Part shown: positions 1-12,580 of the stretch, one piece after another
How the letters are laid out: every line of letters begins with the position of its first letter
How positions within the stretch are numbered: the first letter of the stretch is position 1
Assembly (NCBI GenBank): GCA_033060915.1
Contig: CM065394.1
Span: forward strand, 20,953,501-21,017,500
DNA length: 64,000 bases
From: Euryodendron excelsum
Taxonomy: Eukaryota; Streptophyta; Magnoliopsida; Ericales; Pentaphylacaceae
Reading direction: 5' to 3'
The notes under the pieces: model-generated
Databases searched by the model: none
Told to the model about the DNA's origin: nothing
The model's input: only the letters and a program-made list of their open reading frames with translations
Made by a program: the position numbers and the translations under genes

Positions 1-440
1 TGATCATGCTTATATAATTATAAGCTGTTCAAAATTTTGCATATTGCAAGTAAATTTCTCTTTCTTCCTTTGAATTTTTTATGATGGTATGCATAGTAAC
101 CAACCCACCCTCCATCTCTTCCTCCAAAAAAAAAAAAAATCAAATCGGGTATTTGGGTTTGAGCCGATTATTATCAGATCCAATGCGAAATTCAATTTGC
201 TTAGTACGGATCCGGATTAAGTTTGAATTTTTTCTGAATCGGATCCGAATTAAATTTGAATTTTTATTGGATCGGATTGAATTCGAATCTAATCAAATTC
301 GGATCAGACCCGATCCATTTACAGGCGACTCATAGCTAGTTTACGTGTCTGTGACTCTGTATGAAGAAGACTTGGGCCTTTGAGGGAGAGAGATGAAATG
401 AAGATATGGCTAACCAGCCTAAAAAGTGAATGGAAGTGGG
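1..440. other. AT-rich gene-free DNA
   Basis: No gene is supported here. Around 170-310 the sequence cycles through degenerate copies of GGATCCGAATTAAATTTGAA-like units, which keeps a short frame open without making it a gene. Confidence 0.6.
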
Positions 441-629
441 TTGGCTTGAGCCAGGTTATTATCCTTATGTTCATAAAAATGACCAAAAAATTTGCGGTTG
501 TGAAGAATACACCAGCGTCTCCATCATGGCAGGCTTGGCTTGAGCCAGGTTATTATCCTTATGTTCATAAAAATGACCAAAAAATTTGCGGTTGTGAAGA
601 ATACACCAGGCGTCTCCATCGTTGCTATG
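441..629. repeat. 94-bp tandem duplication
   Basis: Two head-to-tail copies of a 94-bp unit begin at 441 and 535 with TTGGCTTGAGCCAGG. They are nearly identical over at least 75 bases; the second copy has one extra G near 610. The duplication produces the internal repeat of a short open frame, which is not a convincing gene. Confidence 0.85.
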
Positions 630-1484
630 ACAAGCGCAACCCCATTAGATCATTACTCAAATAAATAAACAAAACAATATCCTACTTAAATAAGTTAATT
701 AATACTTTAGTATAATTTAATTCAACATTTTATTGAAAATGGAATCCCGCCATTCTTTAGACCTATGAAAAGACTTTTCAATAACATTAGCACTATATCC
801 TTCATTTTTATGGTTAACCAAACAAAATATAGATTTTTTTTTTTGACAAGCACATGTTCATTTTCTTAACCCAACTAAATAAAAGAAAAATAAGTTGTTT
901 CGTTAACTTTATTTTTTTTTACATATTTTTCATTTAGTCCCACCAAAAATCAAAGATCCAAATATATGTAAGGGTTTATTTCCCATCAAGGAGAGTGCTT
1001 GAAATTGGAATTGAAGTTCAATATCAATTCATCATTTTGTTTCATAAAATTAAGTATCGATTTAGAATTGACCTAGTATAGAAGAGAGGGAGAGAAAATA
1101 AGTAGTTGGAGATGTTGAGCAAACTTAATTGGCAAAAGGATCATTTTATTCCATAAAAAAAGGTGTTTTTTTTATTTTATTGGAATTTAGAAGTCTTTCC
1201 AACTACAAAGGCTTCGATTTCGAATTTTCAACCTTCACCCAAAAAATTTGAGAAAGCACTTCACAAGCTTATGTACAATTCTTTTTTGGGATTTTAATAC
1301 GAAATTGGCTTTTCAATTATAAATGTTTGAGTCCGACTCGAATTCAATGATTATACCTCTTTGGAGAAAATATTGGGTGTAATAGTGATACCATGTCACT
1401 AAAAAGATATGGTGTTACAATCCAATAAAAATACAACAAAGTAGCATGTTGTAAAGTACCAGCCATGTCAAATTGGTGTTAAAT
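630..1484. other. AT-rich gene-free DNA
   Basis: The stretch is rich in A/T homopolymers, has frequent stops in all frames and no recognisable protein similarity. I see no gene or structured repeat in it. Confidence 0.6.
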
Positions 1485-1564
1485 GAGATCTAATAATAAC
1501 TTACCCTCTTGTCTGGAGTAACGCGAGATCTAATAATAACTTTCCCTCTTGTTTGGAGTACCGC
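1485..1564. repeat. 40-bp tandem duplication
   Basis: Two adjacent 40-bp copies start with GAGATCTAATAATAACTT at 1485 and 1525 and differ at only a few positions. Confidence 0.8.
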
Positions 1565-1790
1565 TGTGTGATTCACACACCACTCTTAGATTTTTCTATT
1601 ACCTTATTAAAAAAAAGAATTCGATAAAAAAAGCAAAAGAAAAATTATATGTGTCAATATAATGACGTAGGTCAATCAAAATGTAATAAGTTTAATTGAT
1701 CAAATCACTCAAAGCACCATTTGGATCATGTTAAGTTATGGGTCTCGCTCTTAATATTCACATCTCCTATGTTATATAGTGAGTGGAGTT

Positions 1791-1860
1791 AAGTAATAGT
1801 TGTGCTAGCTCTCTAAAAATGAGGATTTAAGTAATAGTTGTGTTAGCTATCTAAAAATGA
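1791..1860. repeat. 38-bp tandem duplication
   Basis: Two copies start with AAGTAATAGTTGTG at 1791 and 1829. Each contains GCTA..TCTAAAAATGAG, and they differ by a few substitutions. Confidence 0.75.
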
Positions 1861-1873
1861 GAAAAAAATTAAA

Positions 1874-2140
1874 TGGCCAAGTAGTACTGAATCACTAATT
1901 ACTTGGTGGTTATCCCTATTAAATGATAATACGTGGTGTATGAATATATTAGCAACCTAAGTTAATAGAGTAGTGGAGAGACTTTTAAGGAAAATATACA
2001 ACATGGCAAAAGCTAATAGGTTGTTTCCTTAAAAGTCTCAATACTACTCCACAAACTCAGGTTACTAATGTATTCACATGTCACGTGTCATCATTTAATA
2101 GGGATTACCACAGAATACTCAGCACTACCTGATCATTGGA
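1874..2140. mobile_element. Fold-back (MITE-like) element
   Basis: The left half (GTAGTACTGA, CCCTATTAAATGAT, GAGACTTTTAAGG) recurs as the reverse complement in the right half (CCTTAAAAGTCTC, ATCATTTAATAGGG, AGCACTACCTGATCA). The result is an imperfect hairpin of about 267 bp with short central spacing. This is the architecture of a non-autonomous DNA transposon. I could not fix a target-site duplication, so the superfamily is undetermined. Confidence 0.7.
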
Positions 2141-2485
2141 CTATTTTTTCTAAAAGTGAGCCTAAATGGGTAAGGTCAAGTGAACATGAGTCTGAAAACA
2201 AGCCTAAAAGACCTTGTAATTAGGTTGCGCATGGGTTGGGCTAGGCCAAGCCCCCACTATATTAATGAGAAGGGTAGCAGGCCAAGCTTGACCCGACTCG
2301 ATATTAGGGCGGATCTTAAATTCTCAAACTCTTTCAAAACACAAAATTAGATAGCCCAAGCCTGCCTATATAACCCAAAAGTTTTTTACAACAACATTAT
2401 TTATGTCACAATTTGGAAATAAATAAAGTAGCCAGTCCAAGAGTTCAAATCTTTTAATTAATTTATTTACAACACTTTTAATAAA
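2141..2485. other. Gene-free flank of Tat element 1
   Basis: No gene. It contains GGGC/GCCC-rich tracts (about 2230-2360) like those of the small hAT-type element at 51635-52239. Comparable tracts lie on the other side of the retrotransposon at 30140-30220, so this may be the left half of an older repeat split by the insertion. That last point is inference. Confidence 0.4.
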
Positions 2486-2963
2486 TGTTGTAAATGGGAT
2501 TTTTAGGAAGACCTGATCCGCTCCGCAAGCCAAGTTAACAAGCTCCAAGCAATCAACAAGAGAAGCAAGTAATGAGAATGCGTCAATCCTCTTTGGGCCA
2601 ATGGCACTCCGATAATTAAGTCAGGCCAACTTAACCTCAGTAAACTCAATGAAAAGTGCTCTCAATACTAATTCAAGTGAACGTACTTTACTTCTTAGTG
2701 GCATGGTGTTTTTATAGGCTTCGGAAGCCTCATTCCTTCTGGGAATGGTGTTCATTCTCCTGCTAAGATTCAATCACTTTTAGATTATTTCAAGATGAAT
2801 TTGGTCTTATCCTTAGGTGCCCTATTCCAAGTTAACTTAGGACTCTTGCCCATTAGGCCTGCCTATTGAACACTTTGGGCTCAATTTACCTTATTGGGCC
2901 TATCCTCTTTAGATCAAGCCTGGCATATTTATCCTTTGGACTTTCTAATTTATTTGACCCACA
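2486..2963 (-). repeat. 3' LTR of Tat element 1
   Basis: It aligns end to end with 29572-30049 at exactly the same length (478 bp). On the minus strand it starts TGTGGGTCAAAT and ends TTTACAACA, giving TG..CA termini. The end bases recur as an inverted copy just outside (TTTACAACA at about 2467-2475). Confidence 0.9.
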
Positions 2964-3239
2964 ATTGCATCACAGCCTTTGCGCCCTGTTTGGCCGAGCT
3001 TGGGGGACAAAGGTTATACCTGGCCATAATTGCTCGTCGCTTCATGACATGATCGTGGGCTATCACCATACACCCTTCGAGGTTTGCATGCCACATGGCA
3101 TTTCATGTCTCGCTCGATTTCTAAAAAGCAACTTTTCATTAAATGCTGATGCGACCTCTCAATTCACATATAATGATGCAGTCATTCTTAGGATTCTGAA
3201 ATGACGACGAGCTCCCCTATAAGAACCCGTCTCTCTAAA

Positions 3240-5755
3240 AGATTGCTCACCTTAGCTTTGAAGAGATAAATGTCGAGAGAGAGTGTCGACCTGCCGTAAG
3301 TGTTCCAGACTCTACCCAACCTTTTTCTTTGCACATTCACACTGCCGACCATGTAGTTATAGCTGCACGACTTAGAAAAATGCTTAGTAATCCAGAGGCC
3401 ATCACTGCTTTTAAAGTGACGTATCAATTTTAGTCGGGAGTTAATATCAAGTTGGCCAGCCGTGACGATTTCTGTCTGCACGAGTTGAATAAGTGGATGG
3501 CCTTCCTCTTAATAGCTATAGTAGAAGGTGGTGTTAGGTTCCCCCTCCACCTATTCTTGCTTTGGCTCCTTAGGCACTATCAACTATGCCCCCACACAAT
3601 TAGCATCCAATGTCTTAAGGATAGTGATGGGCAAATAGATCTTAACCGCATTCTTGGCGTGAAAATAGGAATCCATGAGTTTGCATATTGCTATACACCA
3701 GTAAAAGTTGACAATAACTATCAAAAGTATTCTTTTCATTACAAACATAAGAATAGGGAGATCGTCCATCCTTCCTGATGTGGGAAAGAGGGTGGACGAT
3801 GTTATGGTGTGGATCTCAAACCCCTGGGAATACGGGGACGTCCTTGAGGCTGAACGACCCTCCTGACGTTGCCCTAGAGAGCCCGACGCCCCAGGTCTAT
3901 ACTTAGAATGCCTTAACTTTTCTCTTAGTTACTATTCTTACTTTCTTAGCCGATTTGACACTTGCACTCCTTTTGTTTTTAGGTGAGCATAACAAGCCCA
4001 AGAAGCAGTACGAGCATCTTAGGCTAAATTTGCCACTACTAAAGAGAGTTTAGGCCTACTAAAGAGAAGACCCACAATAGGGAGTTGGCAGAGCTGTTCA
4101 TATTCTTCTGCAGTACCCAATCCGCTACTAGTCATTCTCAGCAACCAAAGGCATCCCAGATGACATCATCGCTACACTCAAGGCGCAATGGGAGGTCAGC
4201 GATTTCGAGAATATTCCAGAGGGCATTTTGATTCGCACATACATGATTCCAGTCGTGTCACAGTTGTTGATATTCCTGTTGAGGTTGAAACAAACCCAAG
4301 TCCTTATGTCTAGGTAGAGGGAGAAACCGGTGTTGCTGAAGAGTCGTCGACATCCAATTGAGCATTGCTTCAACCTCCAAGTTACTCGATCTTAATGCCT
4401 ACCGAGGAAGAAAAGCTAAGCTCAAGGCCCTCGTCATTATCGCAGTCAATTCCATCAGCTTTGTCTTTATCATTAGCATCCTCGACTTCTTATTCCAAAG
4501 TTGCCTCTACTATGATTTCTACTTTGGAGGTTGTTCCAGATCGCCGACCAGCTCGCTAATATAGGCAACAAGTATTTTCGAGCTCTGAAATAAAGGTCAA
4601 GCTGGGCAACATGCAGAAACTAAGTTTGGCTGTAAAAATTGCTAAGAGGAAGCCCAAAGGTGCTCAAACGTTCATGGCTGGGGCTAACATGACTCGACCA
4701 CCCAAGCCTCTGCCACCAGCCACCACTGGGACTGGAGCTGGAATGAGTGCACTATCATTGGATAAGTCGACATCTAAAAGGCCAGCAGAAGAAGATTTAC
4801 CCAAGATGCCCAGACCTCAAGACGCCTAGAACTCAACAGGCCACGTCAGGGTCAGTTGAGCTGGATGCTAGGCTGGTGGCTAAGATCGTGATCTAACCAG
4901 TGGCTGGCACACGTCCAATAACCACCCTTAACTCTGGTCTTGTTGACCCCTCTGTTGCAGTGGGACTGGTCGAGGGAGCTATCTTGCCTCAAGACTAAGT
5001 AATGCTGGGGCAGGCAGCTAGCGTTTAGATCTTCATGGGAGCGGTCCATAATAGTCTGTCGATGAGTATGCTTACTATTTTCTTTAGCCCATTTACCATT
5101 TTGGTTTTCCCTATCTAATTCTAGCCATGTTTCTCTGTTTCCAAGCTGCTTTCTAGGCTCACAATGCTATGCCTCGCTTTACAACTATGGTTAAGGAGGT
5201 AAAGGAGCTGATGCAATAGTGCAGCGACCTAAAGATGGAGGCCCGGGCTTACAAGCAAGTTGCAGTTGACGCAAAGGCTAAACTGAAAAAAGGCGAGAAA
5301 GCCATGTCTTCTATTTTGGCTGAGCTCACGCAGAGGAACCAGGAGCTCATTAAAGCCAAGGAGGAGATCGAGAAGATGAAGGTTGAGTTCCCATCTGAGA
5401 AGGAGGCGAGTTTCAAAGAAGGTTTTAAGAAAGCTGGAAATGATTATACTCAGTAGATCCTTGGGATGACGAACTCAATCTTCAAGGAAGGTTGGGTGGC
5501 TGCACTCACCGAATTGAAGGTTGAGCTGACCTCGCCACTCTGGAAGAACATCCCTTGGCTACTCCCAGATTAAGCCATCCCTGCAGATACCGAGGTGACA
5601 CCCTCTCAGACTAGGCAAGCCAACGTCACTAAAGTTGTCAACACCAATATTGCCCCCCCCCCCCATCTTTAGAGGTATTTGTGATCGTTGTTGCTGCGAC
5701 TGAAGTGGTCTCTACCTTATCTGATCTCCCAGCTGATCCTACCTCTCAGACTTAA
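3240..5755 (+). pseudogene. Antisense additional ORF of Tat element 1 (Transposase_28-like), degenerate
   Basis: This lies opposite to the element's gag-pol, between integrase and 3' LTR. A piece at 3520-3700 reads EGGVRFPLHLF..LLRHYQLCPHTIS and FAYCYTP. It matches from memory the conserved block of the plant 'putative gypsy type transposon' family (PF04195); this is recalled, not searched. A lysine/glutamate-rich coiled-coil exon follows (5235-5456: MEARAYKQVAVDAKAKLKKG..FKEGFKKAGNDYTQ), and the frame closes with DLPADPTSQT-stop at 5755. Stops and frameshifts break it. Intron-like gaps are visible: an acceptor TTTTTAG/GTGAGC near 3984, and a donor GTATGC near 5065 with acceptor TTTCTAG near 5155, just before the coiled coil. 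The function of this protein family is unknown. Element 2 carries the same layout. Confidence 0.75.
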
Positions 5756-5904
5756 GGCACTTTACTTTTTTTGTTTTTAACTTCCTTTTGTACCTTTTGG
5801 GCAACCTCATTGTAAAAAAGCTTCCTCAAATTTGAATTAATTTCTTTCCTTGCTCTATTATTGCTTGATTTATTGTATCTGCCAATTTGTACTTGAATAT
5901 TCTC

Positions 5905-6530
5905 ATAAATTTGGCCATTGTTGGCCAACCTGACAAATTTAGGCAAGGCTAAGTGTAAAGCACTTATTTTTTTTATATAAATTTGGCCGTTCTTGGGCCG
6001 ACCCGCCAAACTTTGGCAGGACTAAATATAAAACACTTTGCTTTTTTTTATAGAGGTTGGTCATTCTTGGGCTGACCTGCCATACTTAGGCAGGACTAAG
6101 GATCTTCACTTGGTTTTATCAAGTTTGGCCATTCTTGGGCCAGCCTGCCAAACTTAGGCAAGACTAAGTGTAGAACACTTAGTTTTTTTTTTTATTAATT
6201 TGGCCATTCTTAGGCTGACCTTCCAGACTTAGGTAGAACCAAGGATCTTCACTTGGTTTTTAATTTGGCCTTCATTGGCTGACCTACCCAACTTTGGCAA
6301 CACCAAGTTTTCATACTGGGTTTTTTTGTGGATTGGCAATGCTTGAGCCGACCTACCAGACATTGGCAGGACCAAGGATCTTCATTTGGTTTTGGTTTGT
6401 CCTTCATTGGTTGACCTAGCCAACTTGGGAAGGACCAAGCTTTAACAATTGGTTTTTTTACAAAGATTTGCCATTCTTGGGCTAACTTGCCAAACTTAGG
6501 TAGGACCAATGATTTTCACTTGGTTTTTTA
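5905..6530. repeat. Minisatellite in the 3' untranslated region of Tat element 1
   Basis: Nine divergent copies begin with TTTGGCCATTCTTGGGC-like words near 5911, 5983, 6057, 6124, 6200, 6265, 6331, 6396 and 6467, spaced 65-76 bp. Each carries a TGACCTGCCAAACTTAGGCAGGACTAAG-like core, split here by substitutions. It lies between the integrase stop and the antisense ORF, where Tat elements are known to carry variable tandem repeats. Confidence 0.85.
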
Positions 6531-6668
6531 TTTAGATTATCATTTGTTTATACATCATATATATGTGAAACTCAATCTTTATTTCTAAAGAAAGTAACAT
6601 ATATGATGTGTAATCCGCAATCTATTACACTCTAATTCTAAAAATATTAACTTCAAGCCAGGTCATCA

Positions 6669-7104
6669 CTAGTAGAATTTTTTTTAGTTCTGTGCATTCC
6701 AAGGTTAGGGTAGCTAGCATCATTCTTCTATGATTTCTAGCTGATATGTCCCCACGCCAACTTGGTATGCAACTCTGTAAGGGCCTTTCCAGTTGGGGTT
6801 GAGCTTTCCATCAACTACGTTCTTGGTTGCCCCTAGCAGTACAAGGTCTCTGGGTATGAAAGTTTTTTGCTACACTCGCTTGTTGTAAGATCGGTTTAGT
6901 TGCTGATGATAAGTAGTAAGTTTGAATAAGGCAACTTCCCTCTTTTCTTTAATGAGGTCGAGGTCCTTGGCCAGTGTTTGCTTGTTGAGGCTGTATCAAA
7001 AGTAGTCAATCTGATTGTTGGTAGCCTTATCTCAAAGGGTATCATCACCTCAACCCCGTAGACCATAGAGTAAGGGGTTTCTCCTGTTAACCTCCTTGGG
7101 ATGG
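6669..7104 (-). pseudogene. Integrase C-terminal part, Tat element 1
   Basis: On the minus strand this reads RRLTGETPYSMVYG, then KLNPNWKGPYRVAYQVG and GTYQLE, and ends in a frame with LKKFY-stop at 6669. This is the end of a gypsy integrase: the GETPYSxVYG block followed by the SH3-like C-terminal barrel. It is separated from the catalytic core at 13070 onward by the 5965-bp solo LTR. The duplicated pentamer GATGG at both junctions shows that the two parts were once contiguous. Stops and a frameshift near the end make it non-functional. Confidence 0.88.
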
Positions 7105-7285
7105 TGTAAGCACCCCATTTTTGACCGCTCGACAGTCTACACTCCGTCCAGACTTGTACTCATGTCAATATAGACGTATTCCAATCAAAACAAACTCTCT
7201 AAGTCTAAATTCCGTCTGTCTATCGCTTCGCGGGCTCGCTAGGCCCAAATAGAGGCAAAATGATCAAAATGCCCTTAGGGGCATT

Positions 7286-7860
7286 GTCCTTTCCAATTCC
7301 AATTCCAATCCCTCTCTCGAGACAGTTGATTCCTCGAGACAACAAATCTATTCCAACTTAGGCATGTCTTTCCGAAGACGGTAAGTCCCCTTTCCAATTC
7401 CAAATCAGGTGCGTCCTTCCGAAGATGAAAAGACCCCTTTCCAATTTCGATCTCTCTCTCGAGACAGTTGATTCCTTGATACGATAAATCTACTCCAATC
7501 AGGCACGTCTTTCTGAAGACGATAAGACCCCTTTCTAATTCCAATCCCTCTCTCGAGACTGTTGATTCCTCAAGACGGTAAATCTATTCCAAATCAGGCA
7601 CATCTTTCCGAAGACGGTAAGTCCCCTTTCCAATTCCAAATCAGGCACATCTTTTTGAAGACGATAAGACCCCTTTCCAATTCCAATCCCTCTCTCGAGA
7701 CAGTTGATTCCTCGAGACAATAAATCTACTCCAATCAAGCGCGTCTTTTCAAAAACGATAAGACCCCTTTCCAATTCCAATCCCTCTCTCGAGACAGTTT
7801 ATTCCTCGAGACAATCCAGCACGTTTTTCAAAAAAAATCTCTTCAAAACGGTAAGTCCCT
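7286..7860 (+). repeat. U3 tandem array of solo LTR A
   Basis: Repeated modules contain CTCTCTCGAGACAGTTGATT and CGTCTTTCCGAAGACGGTAA, alternating about six to eight times. Equivalent arrays with other copy numbers sit at 17995-18240 and 27080-27372 in copies B and C. Confidence 0.85.
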
Positions 7861-8409
7861 TTAAACCTGTCGACCGGGAAGAGACCCCAAGTCCCCTAGA
7901 TGGTAGAACGGCCTACCTTTGGCGCCTGCTAGCCCGCCAATGCAGAAATGTCCGTTTAGGCACGCCTTTCGAGAAAGTTGATTCTCAGGCGCTAAGTCCC
8001 TTTAGCAGCTTCCCGAGATCAGGTAGTCTCGGGAATGATCACGAACTGTCAAAGTAGCAGAAATAGTCGCAAACATCACAACCGTTAGAGTAGCAGAAAT
8101 ACTCACAAACAGGTCGATATAAGGAATTGCCAACAAACCCCTGTATCACGCGACCGCCGTCAGAGTGGTGGAAACACTCAAAACCCAGGTCAACACCAGT
8201 GCCTGCTAGCCCACTTCGGTGAAAAATGACCAAACTACCCCTTGGGCCTTTTCCGACACGTTTCTTGAGAACACACCTGAGTCCTCAGAACGGTGAGTCC
8301 AACCGTCTAAGATTGCCTTAAAATCAGTCTGGCATGATTAGGTGCCATCCAGTCAGTTTCGGGCCAGTTCCGAGACTCTCCGCTCAAGATGACCATTTTG
8401 CCCCTAGGC

Positions 8410-8860
8410 ATCCGAACGCCCCGGGGACCACACCGGCTCTGGGTATCAAACTGGTAACCTTCTGAGATTGCTTGTTATAGTATTCTCAGCCTTCCTCTAT
8501 CTTTTCGGATCATTCTGAGTCAATTACGGCAAACCCGGTGCAAAATGACCGTTTTGCCCCTGGTGGGCTGGTCTCCTTTTCCGTCCACACCGGCTTTGGG
8601 TATCAAACCGGTAACTTCCTGAGATTGCTTCTTATAGTATTCTCAACCTTCCTTTACCTTTTTGGATCATTCTGAGTCAATTACGGCAAACCCGGTGCAA
8701 AATGACCGTTTTGCCCCTAGAGGGCCGGTCGCCTTTTCCGACCACACCGGCTTTAGATATCAAACCGGAAACCTTTGGGAACATTCTAAATAATGTCCCC
8801 AAGTCTCGAGTCTTTTTCGGGACATTCCAGGTCCGTCCCGGCAGCTTTCCGACCCGATTG
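8410..8860 (+). repeat. 157-bp tandem duplication in U3 of solo LTR A
   Basis: CAAAATGACCGTTTTGCCCC recurs at 8541 and 8698 (period 157) within units that also contain CACACCGGCT, GGGTATCAAACCGGTAAC and GGATCATTCTGAGTCAATTA. A partial third, more divergent unit follows. Copies B and C have one or two of these units. Confidence 0.8.
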
Positions 8861-9128
8861 ACCATTTTGCCCCTAATGGCCCGGTCAAATCCTTCCAATA
8901 CATCCTGTCTTCATTTTTCAAGTCAAGTACCTCTGGGACGCTGTTCTAAGTGTTCCTGCCCTTTTTCGGCCTTCCGGGCGAATCCCGGTCCCTTAAATCA
9001 TTCCCAGATTTTTCCGGAGTCACTCTTTGTGAAGCCAGACAAGAAATTGCATAGTAGTCACTAGTACATGCGTCCAAATCTAGTCAAAGATACGTTGCTT
9101 GCCGACTTTAATAGTTTCCTAATTGGCT

Positions 9129-9173
9129 GGTGCCACTAGTAGTGGCGCCAAGTCTATCCCATCTCTATAAATA
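9129..9173 (+). promoter_or_regulatory. Core promoter of solo LTR A: palindrome plus TATA box
   Basis: A near-perfect palindrome at 9129-9150 (arms GGTGCCACTA / TAGTGGCGCC around a central G) lies 16 bases before TATAAATA at 9166-9173. The same arrangement is present in copies B and C. The TATA call is by motif; activity is not shown. Confidence 0.7.
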
Positions 9174-9779
9174 CAGAGCCACTTCCAGCGTGAAGGAAGT
9201 CCGCAAACTTAGTCTAAAAACACCAATATTCGATATACAGAGCTTGTACACTCCCAAAACCCTAGCTTTTCTAGGTTTTCCAAACCTTAGCCACCATACA
9301 CTAAACCCTAGCCTTATATACACTCATACATACCCCTACACACATATACACTAGCCTCCAACCCTCCATTGAAGACTTGGATTGCTGCAACTATGAAGTT
9401 TTGAAGACCGAAGATGAGCCCTCGACGATCAAGACTGAAGTGGAGTGAAGACCAAAGAAAAGCAAGGCGCGCAAAATAAACAAGACACAAGGTAGGCTTT
9501 CGTTTTATGTTTCTGCGCTTTCCCCCTCTCTCTTCTCTCTCCTAACCCACTTGGGTTTTCTCTATTTTAATCCCCTATCTCTTTCTCCCCCTTTCTTTGC
9601 ATGCTTGAAACAATGAGACTCCCGATCCATGTGTAGGATTAGACTATTGGAAGGTCACCGTGTCGAGGGCTTTCCTTTAGGCTAACTAGAGACCACGTGG
9701 GTTCGGCCCCCTAGATTATGTGGTGAAGCCTTAACTTTGTATGTTCACGACCCCAAATTTGAATTGTGCATATCATGAT

Positions 9780-12580
9780 CTTGCATCTCTCCAAAATCAT
9801 TTTCAAACTCGTTTTCAAAACTTGCATTAAACTCGTTTTCAAAATTGCATCAAAATCTCCTTTTTCAAAACATGTTTTCAAAATCACAACTCAAGGGTGA
9901 TTCTAGCCTTTCCATGGCTAGGATTGCTTTAGGAAAGTATTACATTTAAAGTGACTTTCATGGTCCATATTTTCAAACCTTTGTTATTTTCAAAACCATT
10001 TTCCTAAAGTGGTTCTAGCCTTCTTATGATTAGAATTGCTTTAGGAAAATGAGACATTTTTATACCTTCTAAAAACTCTCTTTTCAAAAGTCTCTCTTCC
10101 TAAAAATCTCTTTTTCAACATACTTTCCTAAAACTTTCCTTTCCAAAACATGTTTTCAAAATCACAACCCCAGGGTGATTCTAGCCTTTCCATGGCTAGG
10201 ATTGCTTTAGGAAAGTATTACATTTAAAGTGACTTTCATGGTCCATATTTTCAAACCTTTGTTATTTTCAAAACCATTTTCCTAAAGTGGTTCTAGCCTT
10301 CTTATGATTAGAATTGCTTTAGGAAAATGAGACATTTTTATACCTTCTAAAAACTCTCTTTTCAAAAGTCTCTCTTCCTAAAAATCTCTTTTTCAACATA
10401 CTTTCCTAAAACTTTCCTTTCCAAAACATGTTTTCAAAATCACAACCCCAGGGTGATTCTAGCCTTTCCATGGCTAGGATTGCTTTAGGAAAGTATTACA
10501 TTTAAAGTGACTTTCATGGTCCATATTTTCAAACCTTTGTTATTTTCAAAATCATTTTCCTAAAGTGGTTCTAGCCTTCTTATGGTTAGAATTGCTTTAG
10601 GAAAATGAGACATTTTTATACCTTCTAAAAACTCTCTTTTCAAAAGTCTCTCTTCCTAAAAATCTCTTTTTCAACATACTTTCCTAAAATTTTCCTTTCC
10701 AAAGTTGTTTTCAAAAACTCCCTCCAAAAATCTATTTTTTCAAAACTCCCTTTTTCAACTCCTTTCCAAAATACTCTCCCTGAAATCCACTTTCTAAAAA
10801 CGTTCCCTAAAAATCTTTCCAAAAACTCTCTCCAACAATCTTCCATCAAAAATCTTTCTCAAAACTCTCTTCCCAAAATCTTCCTTCTAGAAACTTCCCT
10901 CTAGGATTTTCCTTCTAAAAACTTGTTTCCAAAAACACACTTTCTAAAAACTCCTTTTTTAAAAAAAAAAAAAATCTCTTTCCAAAAACTCTATCTTCAA
11001 AATTCACTTTCCAAAAACTCCTCTCTAGGATTCCCTTCTAAAAATCTTCATTTCCAAAAAACTCACTTTCCAAAAATCCTTTTTCTTGGTGCCCAAGTCA
11101 AGTCCTAAAATCCACAATTAGGAAACTCTAATTTTCTTTCCAAAAACATGGTTTTCAAACTTGCTTTAAAACCTAGGTTTCCAAAATTCTTCCTTTTCAC
11201 ATCCAAACTATTCCCATTTCCAAAACCTCTTTTCTACGTCAAAACTATAGTCTTCAAAATCTAGGGTTTCTAAAACCTCCTTTTCCAAATCCTTGTCAAA
11301 TCCTATCTTCCCTTTAGGAAACCAAATCCCATCCTCCCTTTCGAAAACCAAATCCTATCTTCCCGTTTAGGAAACTATATCATATCCTCCGTTTTTGGAA
11401 ACAAAATCAAACCTTCTCTTTTAGAAACAAAATCTAATCCCTTGCTTTAGGAAATAGGAATCTCAATCCTTTCAAATCCAAATCCTTCCTAATTCAGCTC
11501 TTTCCTAATCTTCTACTTTCCAAAACTTGAACACAGAAATCTTTCCCAAATTTTAAAATTCAACCCTTTCCTAATTCCATCCATTTCTAAATCTTAGCTT
11601 TTCAAATCTAAGCTTACAAACCCTTCTTAAACTCAAAACCTTTTCCAATTTCAAGAATTTCTAAAACTCAAACCTTGAATCTTTCTAAAATTCTAAACTT
11701 TCCTAAACTCTCAATCTTTCCAAAATTCTAAACTTTCTAAATTCTAAACTTTTCAAATTTCGAAACCTTCCTAATACGAAAACTTTCCTAATTCAAAACT
11801 TTCCTTAAGTTGAAACATTCCAAATTCAAAACTTTCCTAAGTTGAAACTTTTTCTAATTCAAAACTTTCCTAAGTTGAACCTTTCTTAATTCAAAACTTT
11901 CAAAACTTTCCTAAGTTAAAACTTTCCTAATTCGAAAACTTTCCTAATTTGAAAACTTTCCTAAAATGAAACTTTCCTAAATCGGACCTTTCCTAATTCA
12001 AACATTTTCTAAATCTAATCTTTTCTAAAAATCTTTCAAGTCAAGTCAAAATTTTCTTAAACCCTTCCAAGTCAAATCTTTCCTAAGTTTTATCTTTCTT
12101 AAGTCTAGGTTTCCTAAACCTCAACCTTTCCAAATCTAAGTTCAATCTTTCCAAATTCTAATCTTCTATTCTAAATTCCAATTCAATCTCTTTTTCAAAT
12201 CAAACTCTTTTCAAATCAAACCTTCTATCGGACTCTTATCCAAACTACGACTGACCCGATTCCTCCAAAAGGATACGTAGGCAACCCTCATGGATGCGGT
12301 CACAACATTTTTCAAATCTCAAATTCCACAACATTTTTCAAGTTTCTATTCCCACAAAATCTTTGCAAATCTCCAATCTATTTTCAAACTTCCAATTCCA
12401 AACTTCTATTTCCAAATTTCTATTTCCAATTTCTAAAACTTTCCAATTTCAAATCTCTCTTCTAAAATCAAATCCAATTCTTCTTTTCAAATCTCTTTCC
12501 AAATCTATTTTCCAACTCTCTTTTTTTTATACTTGCATGTCATGCATCATGTCTTTTAAACATTGTTTTCTAAAGTGAAT
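9780..12580 (+). repeat. G-depleted degenerate tandem repeat in solo LTR A
   Basis: The plus strand is almost free of G for 2.8 kb and is built from short degenerate units such as CTTTCCAAAAACTC, TTTCCTAATTCAAAAC and TTTCTAAATC. Short open frames here (for example near 12294-12578) result from composition and are not genes. The same region occurs at 20040-22040 and, as its complement, at 23400-25560. Confidence 0.85.
9861..10698 (+). repeat. Three tandem 278-bp units
   Basis: GGGTGATTCTAGCC starts at 9895, 10173 and 10451, exactly 278 bp apart. The units are almost identical (for example a single ATGATTAG/ATGGTTAG change). Copies B and C of this LTR contain a single equivalent unit, so the amplification is specific to copy A and recent. 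Confidence 0.93.

Noticed and set aside
12294..12578. Open frame rich in F, S, N, Q and L, with similar ones at 21732-22094 and 23650-23973
   Set aside because: These come from the G-depleted degenerate repeat of the giant LTRs, where stops are rare by composition; no domain or start context.
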